NCBI RefSeq assembly: GCF_005222955.1
Contig: NZ_LWUA01000157.1
Location: 1 to 64,000, forward strand
Length of the DNA: 64,000 nucleotides
Source of the DNA: Blastococcus sp. CCUG 61487
Lineage (GTDB): Bacteria; Actinomycetota; Actinomycetes; Mycobacteriales; Geodermatophilaceae
Reading direction: 5' to 3'
Position 1 is the stretch's first letter; each line of letters starts with the position of its first letter. The position numbers and the translations under genes are program-made. The notes beneath the pieces were generated by a model, which did no database searches, had not been told where the DNA came from, and saw only the letters and a program-made list of their open reading frames with translations. This document shows, piece by piece, positions 10,072 to 19,129 of the stretch.

Positions 10072-11468
10072 TGGCCGGCCCGACCACCGATCCGCGCGCC
10101 GCCGTCACCGGCGCCGCCGTACCGACCCGTCGCGGTACCGAGGCGCTGCTGCTGGTGTTCGCCGTCGTCATCACGCTGGCGGCGCAGTGCATCGTCGACC
10201 TGACCGTCACCGGCTCGCTGCGCCCCGAGCTCGCCACGTTCGGCATCTGGTTCACCGCGCTGTGGACCGTCGCGCACCTCGTCGTCCGGAAGTTCGCCGC
10301 GTACGCCGACCCGCTGCTGCTGCCCTGCGTCGCCGTCCTCACCGGGCTTGGGCTGGTGATGATCCACCGGCTGGACCTGGCCGACTCCGGCGGCGACGGA
10401 GACGCGCCCGTCCAGCTGCTGTGGGCGACGGTGGGGCTGGTCTTCTTCGTCGCGGTGCTGGTCGGGGTCCGCGACCACCGGCTGCTGGCCCGCTACGCCT
10501 ACGTCCTCATGCTGGCCGGCCTGGTGCTGCTCGCGCTCCCCGGCTTCCTCCCCGCCTCGATCTCGGAGGTCTACGGCGCCAAGCTGTGGATCCGGGTGGC
10601 CGGCTTCTCCATCCAGCCCGGCGAGTTCGCCAAGATCTGCCTGATCATCTTCTTCGCCGCCTACCTGGTGGACAAGCGCGACGTCCTGGCACTGGCCAGC
10701 CGCAAGGTGATGGGGCTGGAACTGCCCCGGGGCCGCGACCTCGGGCCGGTGCTCGTGGTGTGGATCGTGTCGATCCTCGTGCTCGTCTTCGAGCGCGATC
10801 TCGGCAGCTCGCTGCTGCTGTTCGGCATCTTCGTGGTGATGCTCTACATCGCCACCGAGCGGGCGAGCTGGCTGGTCATCGGCCTGGCCCTGTTCGCCGG
10901 CGGCGCGTTCATCGCCTACCAGGTGTTCGGCCACGTCCGGGCCCGCGTGGACACCTGGCTGGACCCGTTCGCCTACTACGACGGCTCGGGCTTCCAGGTG
11001 GCGCAGTCGCTGTTCGGCCTGGGCACCGGCGGGTTGTTCGGCGCCGGGCTCGGCGGCGGACGTCCCGACGAGGTGCCCATCGCCAAGAGCGACTTCATCG
11101 CCGCCGCGATCGGCGAGGAGCTGGGGCTGTTCGGCCTGGCCGCGGTGATGCTGATCTACCTGATCCTGGTCGAACGCGGCCTGCGGACCTCGCTCATCGT
11201 CCGCGACCCGTTCGGCAAGCTCTTGGCCGCCGGCCTCTCCTTCGCCGTCGCCTGGCAGCTGTTCGTCGTGCTCGGCGGCGTCACCGGGCTCCTCCCGCTG
11301 ACCGGGCTCACCACGCCGTTCCTCGCCTACGGCGGCTCGTCGCTGGTCGCCAACTTCGGCCTGGTGGCCCTGCTGGCCCGCATCAGCGACGCCGCGCGCC
11401 GCCCGGCCGCGCCCGCCGTCGTCCAGCCGCGGCTCACCGACGCCCCGACCGAGGTGGTGCAGCAGTGA
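10071..11468 (+). CDS. rodA: RodA/FtsW family SEDS glycosyltransferase
   Basis: A 465-residue polytopic membrane protein of the SEDS family, which polymerises lipid II glycan strands during elongation. Several hydrophobic helices are visible, together with the family stretch AKLWIRVAGFSIQPGEFAKI, the conserved ERDLGSSLLLFG, and the late GLLPLTGLTTPFLAYGGSS signature near residue 410. The ATG overlaps the pstP stop and its own stop overlaps the GTG of pbpA. Pairing with the class B PBP immediately downstream is the standard SEDS-bPBP partnership. Confidence 0.95.
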   Translation: MAGPTTDPRAAVTGAAVPTRRGTEALLLVFAVVITLAAQCIVDLTVTGSLRPELATFGIWFTALWTVAHLVVRKFAAYADPLLLPCVAVLTGLGLVMIHRLDLADSGGDGDAPVQLLWATVGLVFFVAVLVGVRDHRLLARYAYVLMLAGLVLLALPGFLPASISEVYGAKLWIRVAGFSIQPGEFAKICLIIFFAAYLVDKRDVLALASRKVMGLELPRGRDLGPVLVVWIVSILVLVFERDLGSSLLLFGIFVVMLYIATERASWLVIGLALFAGGAFIAYQVFGHVRARVDTWLDPFAYYDGSGFQVAQSLFGLGTGGLFGAGLGGGRPDEVPIAKSDFIAAAIGEELGLFGLAAVMLIYLILVERGLRTSLIVRDPFGKLLAAGLSFAVAWQLFVVLGGVTGLLPLTGLTTPFLAYGGSSLVANFGLVALLARISDAARRPAAPAVVQPRLTDAPTEVVQQ

Positions 11469-12907
11469 ACGCCCCGCTGCGCCGCGTCGCGATCAGCGTG
11501 CTGGTGCTCTTCACCCTGCTGATCGTCAACGTCAACTACATCCAGGTGGTGCGCTCCGACTCGCTGCGCGAGGACCCCCGCAACAAGCGGGTGCTGGCCG
11601 AGGAGTACTCGCGGGAGCGCGGCTCGATCATCGTGGGCGGCGAGCCGATCGCGCTGTCGGAGCCCACCGACGGGCGGCTGCAGTACCTGCGCCAGTACCC
11701 GCAGGGCGAGCTGTACGCGCCGGTGACCGGCTACTACTCGGTGGTCTACGGCGCGACCGGCATCGAGCGGGCGGAGAACTCGATCCTCGCCGGCACCGAC
11801 GACAGGCTGATCGTCCGGCGGATCTCCGATCTGTTCACCGGCCGCGACCCGTCCGGCGGCGACGTCGTCCTCACCCTGGACCCCGCGGTCCAGCAGGCGG
11901 CGATGAGCGGGCTGGCCGGCCAGGTGGGCGCCGTCGTCGCCCTCGACCCCTCGACCGGCGCGGTCCTGGGGCTGGCGAGCACGCCGACCTACGACCCGAA
12001 CAGCATGGCCAGCCATGACCAGGCCGCGGTCCGGGAGACCGCCGAGCTCTTCAGCCTCGCCACCCCCGATCCGCGGACCAACCAGGCGATCAGCCAGCGC
12101 TACTCGCCGGGCTCGGTGTTCAAGGTGATCGTGTCCGCGGCGGCGCTCGAGGACGGGTACACCCCGGAGACCGTCGTCCCCGCTCCGCAGACGCTCACCC
12201 TGCCGGGCACCAACACGCAGCTGCGCAACTACGGCGACTCCGCCTGCAGCCCGTCCGGTGAGCAACGCCTCATCGACGCGCTCACCATCTCCTGCAACAC
12301 CGCCTTCGCCCAGCTGGGCATCGACCTGGGCGAGGACGCCGTCCGCGACATGGCGGAGGCCTTCGGCATGGACGGCGACCGCTTCGAGATGCCGTTGACG
12401 GTGGAACGGAGCACCGTCGGGGACATCGAGAACGACGCGCAGCTGGGGATCGCCTCCATCGGTCAGCAGAACGTGCAGATGACGCCGATGCAGGCCGCGA
12501 TGGTGGCCGCCGCCGTGGCCAACGGCGGCACGCTGATGAGGCCGTACCTGGTGGAGCAGTTGCTCGCGCCCGACCTGACGGTCATCGACGAGACCGATCC
12601 GGAGGAGTTCTCCCAGCCCATCTCCTCGTCCGTGGCCGCCCAGCTCACCGAGATGATGACCAGCGTCGTGGCCAACGGTTCGGGCCGGGGCGCGCGGATC
12701 GCCGGCCTGCAGGTGGCCGGCAAGACCGGCACGGCCGAGAACGACGGCCCCGACCACAACTGGTTCATCGGCTTCGCACCGGGCGACGACCCGTCGATCG
12801 CCGTCGCCGTGTTCATCCGCAACGGCGGGGGAACCGGTGGGGACATGTCCGCGCCGATCGCTCGCCAGGTCATCCAGGCCTACGTCGACGGGCAGGGCGG
12901 CGGATGA
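11465..12907 (+). CDS. pbpA: PbpA, class B penicillin-binding protein (transpeptidase)
   Basis: A 480-residue class B PBP with a short cytoplasmic start, one membrane anchor (about residues 7-25), an N-terminal pedestal region and a C-terminal transpeptidase domain. The active-site serine lies in SPGSVFKV (SxxK, about residue 216), the second motif is SCN (about 275) and the third is KTGTAEN (about 419); all three are intact. It cross-links peptides of glycan strands made by its SEDS partner RodA. The GTG start overlaps the rodA stop, and its TGA overlaps the pknA ATG. Confidence 0.96.
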   Translation: MNAPLRRVAISVLVLFTLLIVNVNYIQVVRSDSLREDPRNKRVLAEEYSRERGSIIVGGEPIALSEPTDGRLQYLRQYPQGELYAPVTGYYSVVYGATGIERAENSILAGTDDRLIVRRISDLFTGRDPSGGDVVLTLDPAVQQAAMSGLAGQVGAVVALDPSTGAVLGLASTPTYDPNSMASHDQAAVRETAELFSLATPDPRTNQAISQRYSPGSVFKVIVSAAALEDGYTPETVVPAPQTLTLPGTNTQLRNYGDSACSPSGEQRLIDALTISCNTAFAQLGIDLGEDAVRDMAEAFGMDGDRFEMPLTVERSTVGDIENDAQLGIASIGQQNVQMTPMQAAMVAAAVANGGTLMRPYLVEQLLAPDLTVIDETDPEEFSQPISSSVAAQLTEMMTSVVANGSGRGARIAGLQVAGKTGTAENDGPDHNWFIGFAPGDDPSIAVAVFIRNGGGTGGDMSAPIARQVIQAYVDGQGGG

Positions 12908-14607
12908 CCCTCGCCACCGGCAGTCTGCTGGCCGGCCGCTACGAGATCACCGCGCCGATCGCCGTGGGGGGCATGGGCGAGGTGTGGCAGGCCCGGGACC
13001 AGGTGCTGGACCGCCTCGTCGCGGCCAAGGTGCTCAAGAGCGAGTACACCGACGACCCGAGCTTCCTGGCCCGGTTCCGCAACGAGGCCCGGCACACCGC
13101 GGCGCTGTCGCACCCCAACATCGCCTCGGTCTACGACTACGGCGAGATCGTCGACGACTCGGGCAAGAAGCTGGCGTTCCTGGTCATGGAGTTCGTCGAG
13201 GGCCAGCCGCTGGTGACGATCCTGAACGACGAGGGCCGGCTGCCGGTCGACTGGACGCTGCACGTGCTGGAGCAGGCGGGCGAGGGGCTCTCGGCGGCGC
13301 ACCGGGCCGGTGTCGTCCACCGCGACATCAAGCCCGGCAACCTCATGGTCCGCCCGGACGGCGTCGTGAAGCTGACCGACTTCGGCATCGCCCAGGCCCG
13401 CGACGCCACCCCGCTCACCCGCACCGGCATGGTCGTGGGCACCGCGCAGTACCTCTCCCCCGAGCAGGCGCAGGGGATGGAGGTGAACGCGGCGTCGGAC
13501 GTGTACTCCCTCGGCGTCGTCGGCTACGAGTGCCTCACCGGTGCCCGCCCGTTCGACGGCGCCTCCCAGGTGGCGATCGCGCTCGCGCACATCAACCGCC
13601 CACCTCCGCCGTTGCCGGGCGAGGTCCCGCCGGCGGTCCGGCTGCTGATCGAACGCGCGCTGGCCAAGGACCCGGGCGACAGGTTCGCCGACGGCGGCGC
13701 CTTCGCCGAGGCCGTCCGCCGGGTGGCGTCCGGCGGCACGCCGGTCCCGCTCCCGGTGGACCCGCCGACGGCGCCGACCCGGGTCGTGGGCGGTGGCACG
13801 CTCGCCGAGGGGGCGACGACGGTCCTCCCCGCCTCCGGCCCGCTCACCGGCACCCGGACCCGGGGGCCGGGCACCGGCCCGGGCGCGCCCATGCCGCCGC
13901 TGCACGGGCCGGCGGACGACGACGAATGGCTCCCCGACGAGGAGCCCCCCGTCCGCGACCGGCGCCGCTGGGCCTGGCTGGTCGCCGGCCTGCTCGTCCT
14001 GCTGCTCGTCGGCGGTGGGCTCGGGCTGCTCGTCGCCTCGCGCAGCGGGGACGACGACGGCGCGTCGGCCGATCCCACCGCGACCTCGACCTCCGCGAGC
14101 GCACCGGCGGGCGAGGTCACCCTGCGCGGTGCCAGCGCCTACGTGGGCCGCGACGCCGACGAGGTGGAGGCCGAGCTGGAGGGGCTCGGCCTCGTCGTCG
14201 AGCGGGAGTCCGCCGACGACGACCTGCTCGAGCGTCTCGGCCTGGACCTGCGCCGGAACGCCGTGGCGACGATCCTGCCGGTCGGCGTCACCGTGCCGGA
14301 GGGCGCGACGGTCACCCTCACCGTGGCCGAGGACGGCTGGACCGTCGTCGAGGCGCCGGCGCCCACCCAGGAGCCGGAGCCCACGGCCGACGAGCCGGAG
14401 CCCGCACCCACCACCACGGCGCCGACGACGACCACCTCCAAGCCGCCTTCCCCCACGACCTCGTCGTCGAGCAGCTCCACGGCCACCCAGTCCGGGACGC
14501 CCGGCCCACCGAACCCGCCGGATCCGGACCCGGACCCCGATCCGGACCCGCCTGGTGATCCGGCCGACCCGCCGGCTGGGGCGGCTGCTCCGGGTGGGAC
14601 CGGGTGA
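12904..14607 (+). CDS. pknA: PknA-like serine/threonine protein kinase
   Basis: A 567-residue Hanks-type kinase. Catalytic domain at residues 1-270: glycine loop VGGMGEVW, lysine in VAAKVLK, catalytic loop VVHRDIKPGN, DFG in LTDFGIA, and an activation loop with several threonines ending in GTAQYLSPEQ. A juxtamembrane linker, one transmembrane helix (about 353-375), and an extracellular part follow. That part has one PASTA-like segment (about residues 400-480) and a low-complexity tail of Asp-Pro repeats. Mycobacterial PknA lacks a PASTA domain, so this ectodomain is a difference. Last gene of the fhaA operon; phosphorylates division and cell-wall proteins. Confidence 0.93.
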   Translation: MTLATGSLLAGRYEITAPIAVGGMGEVWQARDQVLDRLVAAKVLKSEYTDDPSFLARFRNEARHTAALSHPNIASVYDYGEIVDDSGKKLAFLVMEFVEGQPLVTILNDEGRLPVDWTLHVLEQAGEGLSAAHRAGVVHRDIKPGNLMVRPDGVVKLTDFGIAQARDATPLTRTGMVVGTAQYLSPEQAQGMEVNAASDVYSLGVVGYECLTGARPFDGASQVAIALAHINRPPPPLPGEVPPAVRLLIERALAKDPGDRFADGGAFAEAVRRVASGGTPVPLPVDPPTAPTRVVGGGTLAEGATTVLPASGPLTGTRTRGPGTGPGAPMPPLHGPADDDEWLPDEEPPVRDRRRWAWLVAGLLVLLLVGGGLGLLVASRSGDDDGASADPTATSTSASAPAGEVTLRGASAYVGRDADEVEAELEGLGLVVERESADDDLLERLGLDLRRNAVATILPVGVTVPEGATVTLTVAEDGWTVVEAPAPTQEPEPTADEPEPAPTTTAPTTTTSKPPSPTTSSSSSSTATQSGTPGPPNPPDPDPDPDPDPPGDPADPPAGAAAPGGTG

Positions 14608-14755
14608 GCCGGTCGACTGCCGCAAGATCCCCGGAAACGGGCTGCGCCGCGGCTAGGCTCGCCGTCGGCGTCCTGCCCGCAGCGTCGCACGGTGACCGCC
14701 CGCGTCCCGCGGCCCGGCCCCGGACGCGGTACGCAACTGTTCGAGAGGACCTCCG

Positions 14756-16696
14756 ATGACCACGCCGCAGGTGCTCGGCGAGCGGTACGAGATCGGCGGG
14801 GTGCTCGGCCGCGGGGGGATGGCCGAGGTCCACCACGGCCGGGATCTGCGACTGGGCCGCGAGGTGGCGGTCAAGGTGCTGCGCAGCGACCTGGCCCGGG
14901 ATCCGTCCTTCCAGGTGCGCTTCCGCCGCGAGGCGCAGGCCGCGGCGTCGCTGAACCACCCGGCGATCGTGGCGGTGTACGACACCGGCGAGGACCGCAC
15001 CGTGCTGGGCGCGACGCCCTACATCGTCATGGAGTACGTCGAGGGCGAGACCCTGCGCGACGTGCTGCGCCGGGAGGGCAGGCTCTCCCCGGAGCGGGCG
15101 ATGACCCTGGCCGCCGACATCTGCGGCGCCCTGGACTTCAGCCACCGCAACGGCATCGTGCACCGCGACGTGAAGCCCGGGAACGTGATGATCACGCCCC
15201 AGGGCACCGTGAAGGTCATGGACTTCGGCATCGCCCGGGCGGTGTCGGACTCGGCGGCCACGATGACCTCGACCGCAGCCGTCATAGGCACCGCCCAGTA
15301 CCTCTCCCCCGAGCAGGCCCGCGGCGAGAGCGTCGACGCCCGCTCCGACGTGTACTCCCTCGGCTGCCTGCTCTACGAGTTGGTCACCGGCGCACCGCCG
15401 TTCACCGGCGACTCCCCCGTCGCCGTCGCCTACCAGCACGTCCGCGAGGACCCCCGCCTGCCTTCCTCGATCGATCCGGAGATCCCGGCCGAGCTCGACG
15501 CCATCCTGATGAAGGCGATGAGCAAGAACCCGGCCAACCGGTACCAGTCGGCCGCGGAGATGCGCAACGACCTCCTCCGGGCGCTGGCCGGTCAGCGGGT
15601 GGAGGCGACCCCCGTCATGGGCGACGCAGAGAAGACCGCGATCATCGGCGCCGCACCGGCCGGCTACGGCTACGACGACTGGGACGACGAGGACGAGCAG
15701 GCCCGTCGTCGCAAGCGCCGGACCATCATCGCCGTCGTCTCCGTGGTGGCCGTGCTCCTGCTCGGTGGGGCCATCGCGCTGGCGCTCGCCCTGGGTAGCG
15801 ACGACGAGGAGCCGGTCGCCACCCAGGTGCAGGTGCCCCCGCTGCTGGGCCTGCCCGAGGCCGAGGCGCGCGCCGCGCTGGACGAGGCGGGCCTGGTGGT
15901 CGACGAGGTGACCCCGCGGGAGACCACGGAGCCCGACGAGGTCGGCACGGTGCTGGACAGCAACCCGGCCAGCGGTGCGCAGGTGGACGAGGGCAGCGAG
16001 GTCGACCTCGTCGTCGGCGTCGAACCGGACACCCTGCTCGTGCCCAACGTGGTCGGGCTGGACGAGGACCGGGCGCGGTCCACGCTCGAGCAGGCCGGCT
16101 TCCGCGGGACGATCAACACCCGCCAGGAGGACTCCCTGGAGGAAGAGGGCACGGTCGCCTCGGTGAGCCCCGAGGAAGGCCAGTCCATCTCGCCCGACGG
16201 CACCATCACCCTGGGCATCTCCACGGGCACCGTCGACCTGCCCAACGTGGTGGGCCGCAGCGAGGCCGACGCCCGTGCCGCGCTGACCGCGGCCGGGTTC
16301 AGCGAGGGGCAGATCAGCACCGAGGAGGTCGACTCGCCCCAGCCGCCCGGCAGCGTCGTCGCCGCGACGCCGGGTGCGGGCAGCGCGGCGTCCTCGGACA
16401 CCCGGATCGTCCTGCAGATCTCCGGTGGCCCCGCCGAGCCCACCACGATCCGCGTCCCGTCCGTGACGACCGGCGCGCCCGCCAGGAACGCCTACAACCA
16501 GCTGGTGACCGCCGGCTTCCAGAACATCGCCATCCAGACCGCGGATGGTGCGGAGGTCTCGCCCGACAACGCGACCGCCGTCCGGACCGACCCCCCTGCC
16601 GGGACCGAGCTGGAGCCCGACGACCGGCTGGTGCTCATCGTGCAGCCGCCCGCAGGAAGCGGCGGTGGCGGCGGCGGTGGTGGTGGCGGCGGCTGA
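14756..16696 (+). CDS. pknB: PknB-like PASTA-domain serine/threonine kinase
   Basis: A 646-residue kinase. The catalytic domain (residues 1-275) shows GRGGMAEV, VAVKVLR, IVHRDVKPGN, MDFGIAR and GTAQYLSPEQ. One transmembrane helix lies at about 322-344. Four extracellular PASTA repeats follow (about 357-425, 426-492, 493-560, 561-635), each opening with a V-P-x-L/V-x-G-like motif such as LVPNVVGLDEDRA. PASTA domains bind muropeptides or lipid II and activate the kinase. The protein ends in an unusual run of about a dozen glycines. A 148-base gap after pknA and a TAGGCT at 14654-14659 suggest it can have its own promoter. Confidence 0.95.
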   Translation: MTTPQVLGERYEIGGVLGRGGMAEVHHGRDLRLGREVAVKVLRSDLARDPSFQVRFRREAQAAASLNHPAIVAVYDTGEDRTVLGATPYIVMEYVEGETLRDVLRREGRLSPERAMTLAADICGALDFSHRNGIVHRDVKPGNVMITPQGTVKVMDFGIARAVSDSAATMTSTAAVIGTAQYLSPEQARGESVDARSDVYSLGCLLYELVTGAPPFTGDSPVAVAYQHVREDPRLPSSIDPEIPAELDAILMKAMSKNPANRYQSAAEMRNDLLRALAGQRVEATPVMGDAEKTAIIGAAPAGYGYDDWDDEDEQARRRKRRTIIAVVSVVAVLLLGGAIALALALGSDDEEPVATQVQVPPLLGLPEAEARAALDEAGLVVDEVTPRETTEPDEVGTVLDSNPASGAQVDEGSEVDLVVGVEPDTLLVPNVVGLDEDRARSTLEQAGFRGTINTRQEDSLEEEGTVASVSPEEGQSISPDGTITLGISTGTVDLPNVVGRSEADARAALTAAGFSEGQISTEEVDSPQPPGSVVAATPGAGSAASSDTRIVLQISGGPAEPTTIRVPSVTTGAPARNAYNQLVTAGFQNIAIQTADGAEVSPDNATAVRTDPPAGTELEPDDRLVLIVQPPAGSGGGGGGGGGGG

Positions 16697-16713
16697 CCGC
16701 TGCGCCCGGTCAT

Positions 16714-16793
16714 GATCAGGTGACCTGATCGTCCGGCGTCCTCCCTCGCGGTCGACCGTGAGGGAGGACGCTCGATGATCAGGTCACCTGATC
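16714..16793. repeat. Composite palindromic element between convergent genes
   Basis: Three nested palindromes: GATCAGGTGACCTGATC at 16714-16730; a long stem with 12-base arms GCGTCCTCCCTC at 16736-16747 and its complement at 16760-16771 whose interior CGGTCGACCG is itself self-complementary; and GATCAGGTCACCTGATC at 16777-16793. It sits between pknB (plus) and trpG (minus), where it could end both transcripts. A second copy of the same parts is at 62220-62297. Confidence 0.85.
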
Positions 16794-16806
16794 GTCGCCG
16801 AGAAGG

Positions 16807-17490
16807 TCAGGCGGTGGCGGTGTTCAGCCGTTCCGCCGCCACGACGGCGGCCTCCAGGGCGGCCGGGTCGGGTGCCAGGCCGCAGGTCTCCAGCCAGGTG
16901 GCCAGCATCCGGTGACCGCCCTCGGTGAGCACCGACTCCGGGTGGAACTGCACGCCCTCGATCGGCAGCTCTCGGTGCCGCAGCGCCATGACGATGCCCG
17001 ACGGCGTGGTACCGGTGACCTCCAGCTCCTCGGGCACGGTGGCGACGTCGACGGCCAGCGAGTGGTACCGGGTCGCGGTGAAGGGCGAGGGCAGACCGGC
17101 GAGCACCCCCTGGCCCTCGTGGACGACCTGGCTGGTCTTGCCGTGCAGCAGCTCGGGGGCCCGGACCACCTCACCGCCGAACGCCTCCGCGATCGCCTGG
17201 TGGCCGAGGCACACACCCAGCACCGGGACGCCCTGCTCGGCCGCCGCGTGCACCATCGGCACCGAGACGCCCGCATCGGCCGGGGTGCCCGGCCCGGGGG
17301 AGAGCAGCACCCCGGCGACGTCGAGCTCGGCCAGCTCGTCCACCGTCACCGCGTCGTTGCGCCGCACGATGCAGCGGACCCCGAGCTGGCCGAGGTACTG
17401 GACGAGGTTGTAGACGAAGCTGTCGAAGTTGTCGACGACGAGCACCGGCCGCTCGGTGGCGGTGCCGGCGGGGCGGCTCTCGGCGGGCAC
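16807..17490 (-). CDS. trpG: Anthranilate/aminodeoxychorismate synthase glutamine amidotransferase (TrpG/PabA)
   Basis: A 227-residue class I glutamine amidotransferase that supplies ammonia to anthranilate synthase or aminodeoxychorismate synthase. The N-terminal VLVVDNFDSFVYNLVQYL is diagnostic of this subfamily. The catalytic cysteine is in GVCLGHQAIAEA (about residue 93), with the His-Glu pair in FHPESV (about 183). GTG at 17490 follows GGGAGAACC. Its place next to pknB matches mycobacteria, where the gene is called trpG; whether it serves tryptophan, folate or both cannot be decided from sequence alone, because no synthase large subunit is nearby. Confidence 0.92.
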   Translation of the reverse strand: MPAESRPAGTATERPVLVVDNFDSFVYNLVQYLGQLGVRCIVRRNDAVTVDELAELDVAGVLLSPGPGTPADAGVSVPMVHAAAEQGVPVLGVCLGHQAIAEAFGGEVVRAPELLHGKTSQVVHEGQGVLAGLPSPFTATRYHSLAVDVATVPEELEVTGTTPSGIVMALRHRELPIEGVQFHPESVLTEGGHRMLATWLETCGLAPDPAALEAAVVAAERLNTATA

Positions 17491-17522
17491 GGTTCTCCCG
17501 GGGGTTCGGACGGGGCGGCAGC

Positions 17523-18305
17523 TCAGCCGGCGGTGGCGTACTGCAGCGCGAGGGGGCCATCGTAGGCGGGCAGCTCGACCGACGAGCGCTCGCGCACCTC
17601 GTAGGTCAGCCCGTAGGCTTCCACGACCTGCTTGAAGACGGCGATCTGCGGGGAGGCGGCGAGCTGCTCGCGGACCTCCGCGGCGTCGACGACGGCGGTC
17701 ACGACGAACGGTGGCGAGTAGGTGCGGCCCTGCAGCAGCAGCGTGTTGCCGACGCAGCGGACGGCGCTGGTGGAGATCAGCCGCTGGTCCATGACCGCGA
17801 CGCCTTCGGCGCCCGCGGCCCACATGGCGTTCACGACCGCCTGGACGTCCGACTGGTGGATGACCAGGTCGTCGGGCCGGGCGTCGACGGGGAGGCCACC
17901 GTCGGGCCGCTGGGGGGCGTCGTCCAGGGTGACGACGACGCCGGCGCCACTCACCTCGGACAGCCCCGCGGCGGGGGCCCCCCGCTCGCCCGCCTGGCGG
18001 GCATCGGCGACGGCGTCGTCCCGCGAGGCCGCCTGCGCGGTGAGCTGCTCCGAGGTGCGCTGCAGCTCGGCGAGCCGGCGTTCCTGGGCCGCGATCGCGC
18101 TGTCGCGCTCGCGGATCAGCGCCGACAGCTCGGTCACCTCGCCGGCCCGGAGATCGGTGCCCTGCGCCGTGGCGCCCGAGGTGGCGAACAGCAGCCCCGC
18201 GGCCAACGCCACGACGGGTACCAGGGCGCCCCAGGCCGACAGCTGGGGACGGCGCAGCGGCGAGCGGGCCACGGCACCTCCAGCGCTCGGGACGGGCTCC
18301 GCCAC
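17523..18305 (-). CDS. DUF881 membrane-anchored extracytoplasmic protein
   Basis: A 260-residue protein with a single N-terminal transmembrane segment (about residues 24-44), a coiled-coil-like stretch rich in Glu, Arg and Gln (about 55-95), and a C-terminal DUF881 domain containing GAGVVVTLDD, VIHQSDVQAVVNAMWAAGAE and ISTSAVRCVGNTLLLQG. The orthologous position in mycobacteria holds the DUF881 gene Rv0012. GTG at 18305 was chosen because it leaves room for the divergent crgA promoter. DUF881 proteins tend to sit in division-gene clusters, but their role is not established. Confidence 0.88.
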   Translation of the reverse strand: MAEPVPSAGGAVARSPLRRPQLSAWGALVPVVALAAGLLFATSGATAQGTDLRAGEVTELSALIRERDSAIAAQERRLAELQRTSEQLTAQAASRDDAVADARQAGERGAPAAGLSEVSGAGVVVTLDDAPQRPDGGLPVDARPDDLVIHQSDVQAVVNAMWAAGAEGVAVMDQRLISTSAVRCVGNTLLLQGRTYSPPFVVTAVVDAAEVREQLAASPQIAVFKQVVEAYGLTYEVRERSSVELPAYDGPLALQYATAG

Positions 18306-18333
18306 CGTGGCGCCGCCGTCCCTGTCGCTCCAC

Positions 18334-18343
18334 AGCTTAGGCT
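18334..18343. promoter_or_regulatory. Overlapping divergent -10-like elements for crgA and DUF881
   Basis: Within AGCTTAGGCT, TAGGCT reads on the plus strand (55 bases before the crgA GTG) and TAAGCT reads on the minus strand (29 bases before the DUF881 GTG). Both fit the actinobacterial TANNNT -10 pattern in a 92-base divergent gap. No experimental support; -35 elements are unclear. Confidence 0.35.
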
Positions 18344-18397
18344 TGGTCGACGACCGGCCGGTGAAGACGCACGGCCACCCGGAGGGAGACAGGCACG

Positions 18398-18673
18398 GTG
18401 CCCAAGTCGAAGGTGCGCAAGAAGTCGGTCTACACGCCTCCCGAGGGGGTGTTGCAGGCCCGCTCGGCACAGGCCGCCCGCGCCGCGCAGCCCAGCCCGC
18501 GCTGGTACGTGGCGCTGATGGTCGGGTTGATGGTGGTCGGCCTGCTCTGGATCGTCGTCTACTACGTCGCCGGCGACCAGATCGGCTTCATGCGCGACCT
18601 CTCCGCGTGGAACTTCGCCATCGGGTTCGGCGCCATGGTCACCGGCCTGATCATGTCCATGAACTGGCGCTAG
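18398..18673 (+). CDS. crgA: CrgA, cell division protein
   Basis: A 91-residue protein with the CrgA signature: a basic start MPKSKVRKKSVYTPP, then PSPRWYVALMVGLMV opening the first transmembrane helix (about residues 36-57) and a second helix (about 69-88) ending in MSMNWR. CrgA interacts with FtsZ, FtsQ, FtsI and PknA in mycobacteria and inhibits or times Z-ring constriction in Streptomyces. GTG start at 18398 after GGAGGGAGACAGGC. It diverges from the DUF881 gene and is followed by a strong terminator, so it is monocistronic. Confidence 0.96.
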   Translation: MPKSKVRKKSVYTPPEGVLQARSAQAARAAQPSPRWYVALMVGLMVVGLLWIVVYYVAGDQIGFMRDLSAWNFAIGFGAMVTGLIMSMNWR

Positions 18674-18690
18674 CCACCACTGCCCGCGCG

Positions 18691-18720
18691 AGGCCCCCGT
18701 CCCTCCTGGGACGGGGGCCT
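18691..18720 (+). terminator. Strong terminator hairpin after crgA
   Basis: A 13-bp perfect stem, AGGCCCCCGTCCC at 18691-18703 and its complement at 18708-18720, with loop TCCT, 17 bases after the crgA stop. No T-tract follows. Confidence 0.85.
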
Positions 18721-19080
18721 CGGCCGTTCCGGGCACCGGGCGAGGGAACCGGACGGCGGGGATGTGCACAGCCGTGAGCTGCATCCACAGGTCGACAAGG
18801 CGCCCGCCCCCAGAGTTGTCCACCGAGTGTGGAGAGACGGACCGGGCCCGTTCGCCGCTGACCTGCGGTTTCTCGGGGCATGGGGCGGATGTGACGTGCG
18901 CTGCACGCGCGTAACTACACCTGTGTGAGTCTGTCCCCAGCTGTGTACCCACCTGTGGACGAGTCGACAAGTCCGTCGTCCCGGAGCAATGGCTGCGCGC
19001 AGGCATACCCGGCGCGACCTGCGCCTACACCCCGGACGCCGCGGGTCGCCTCGCGGGCCGCGAGGGTGCCGATGAACGCG
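18721..19080. other. Gene-free stretch with DnaA-box-like sites
   Basis: No convincing gene is seen. It contains near-matches to the actinobacterial DnaA box TTGTCCACA: TTGTCCACC at 18816-18824, TCGTCCACA on the minus strand at 18954-18962, and the weaker GCATCCACA at 18781-18789. GTCGACAAG occurs twice (18791-18799 and 18963-18971), each beside one of these sites. The stretch is about 32 kb from oriC; a DnaA-titration or regulatory role is only a suggestion. Confidence 0.4.
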
Positions 19081-19115
19081 ACAGCCCCCGACACCGGCGC
19101 GGTGTCGGGGGCTGT
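19081..19115 (-). terminator. Terminator hairpin downstream of the thiolase gene
   Basis: A 15-bp perfect stem: ACAGCCCCCGACACC at 19081-19095 and its complement at 19101-19115, with a five-base loop. It begins 14 bases beyond the thiolase stop on the minus strand. Confidence 0.88.
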
Positions 19116-19129
19116 CGGTCAGCTGTGGA

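Noticed and set aside
16640-16696. GGC/GGT run at the end of pknB as a microsatellite of its own
   Set aside because: It is in frame and encodes the polyglycine tail of PknB; noted in that gene rather than as an independent repeat.
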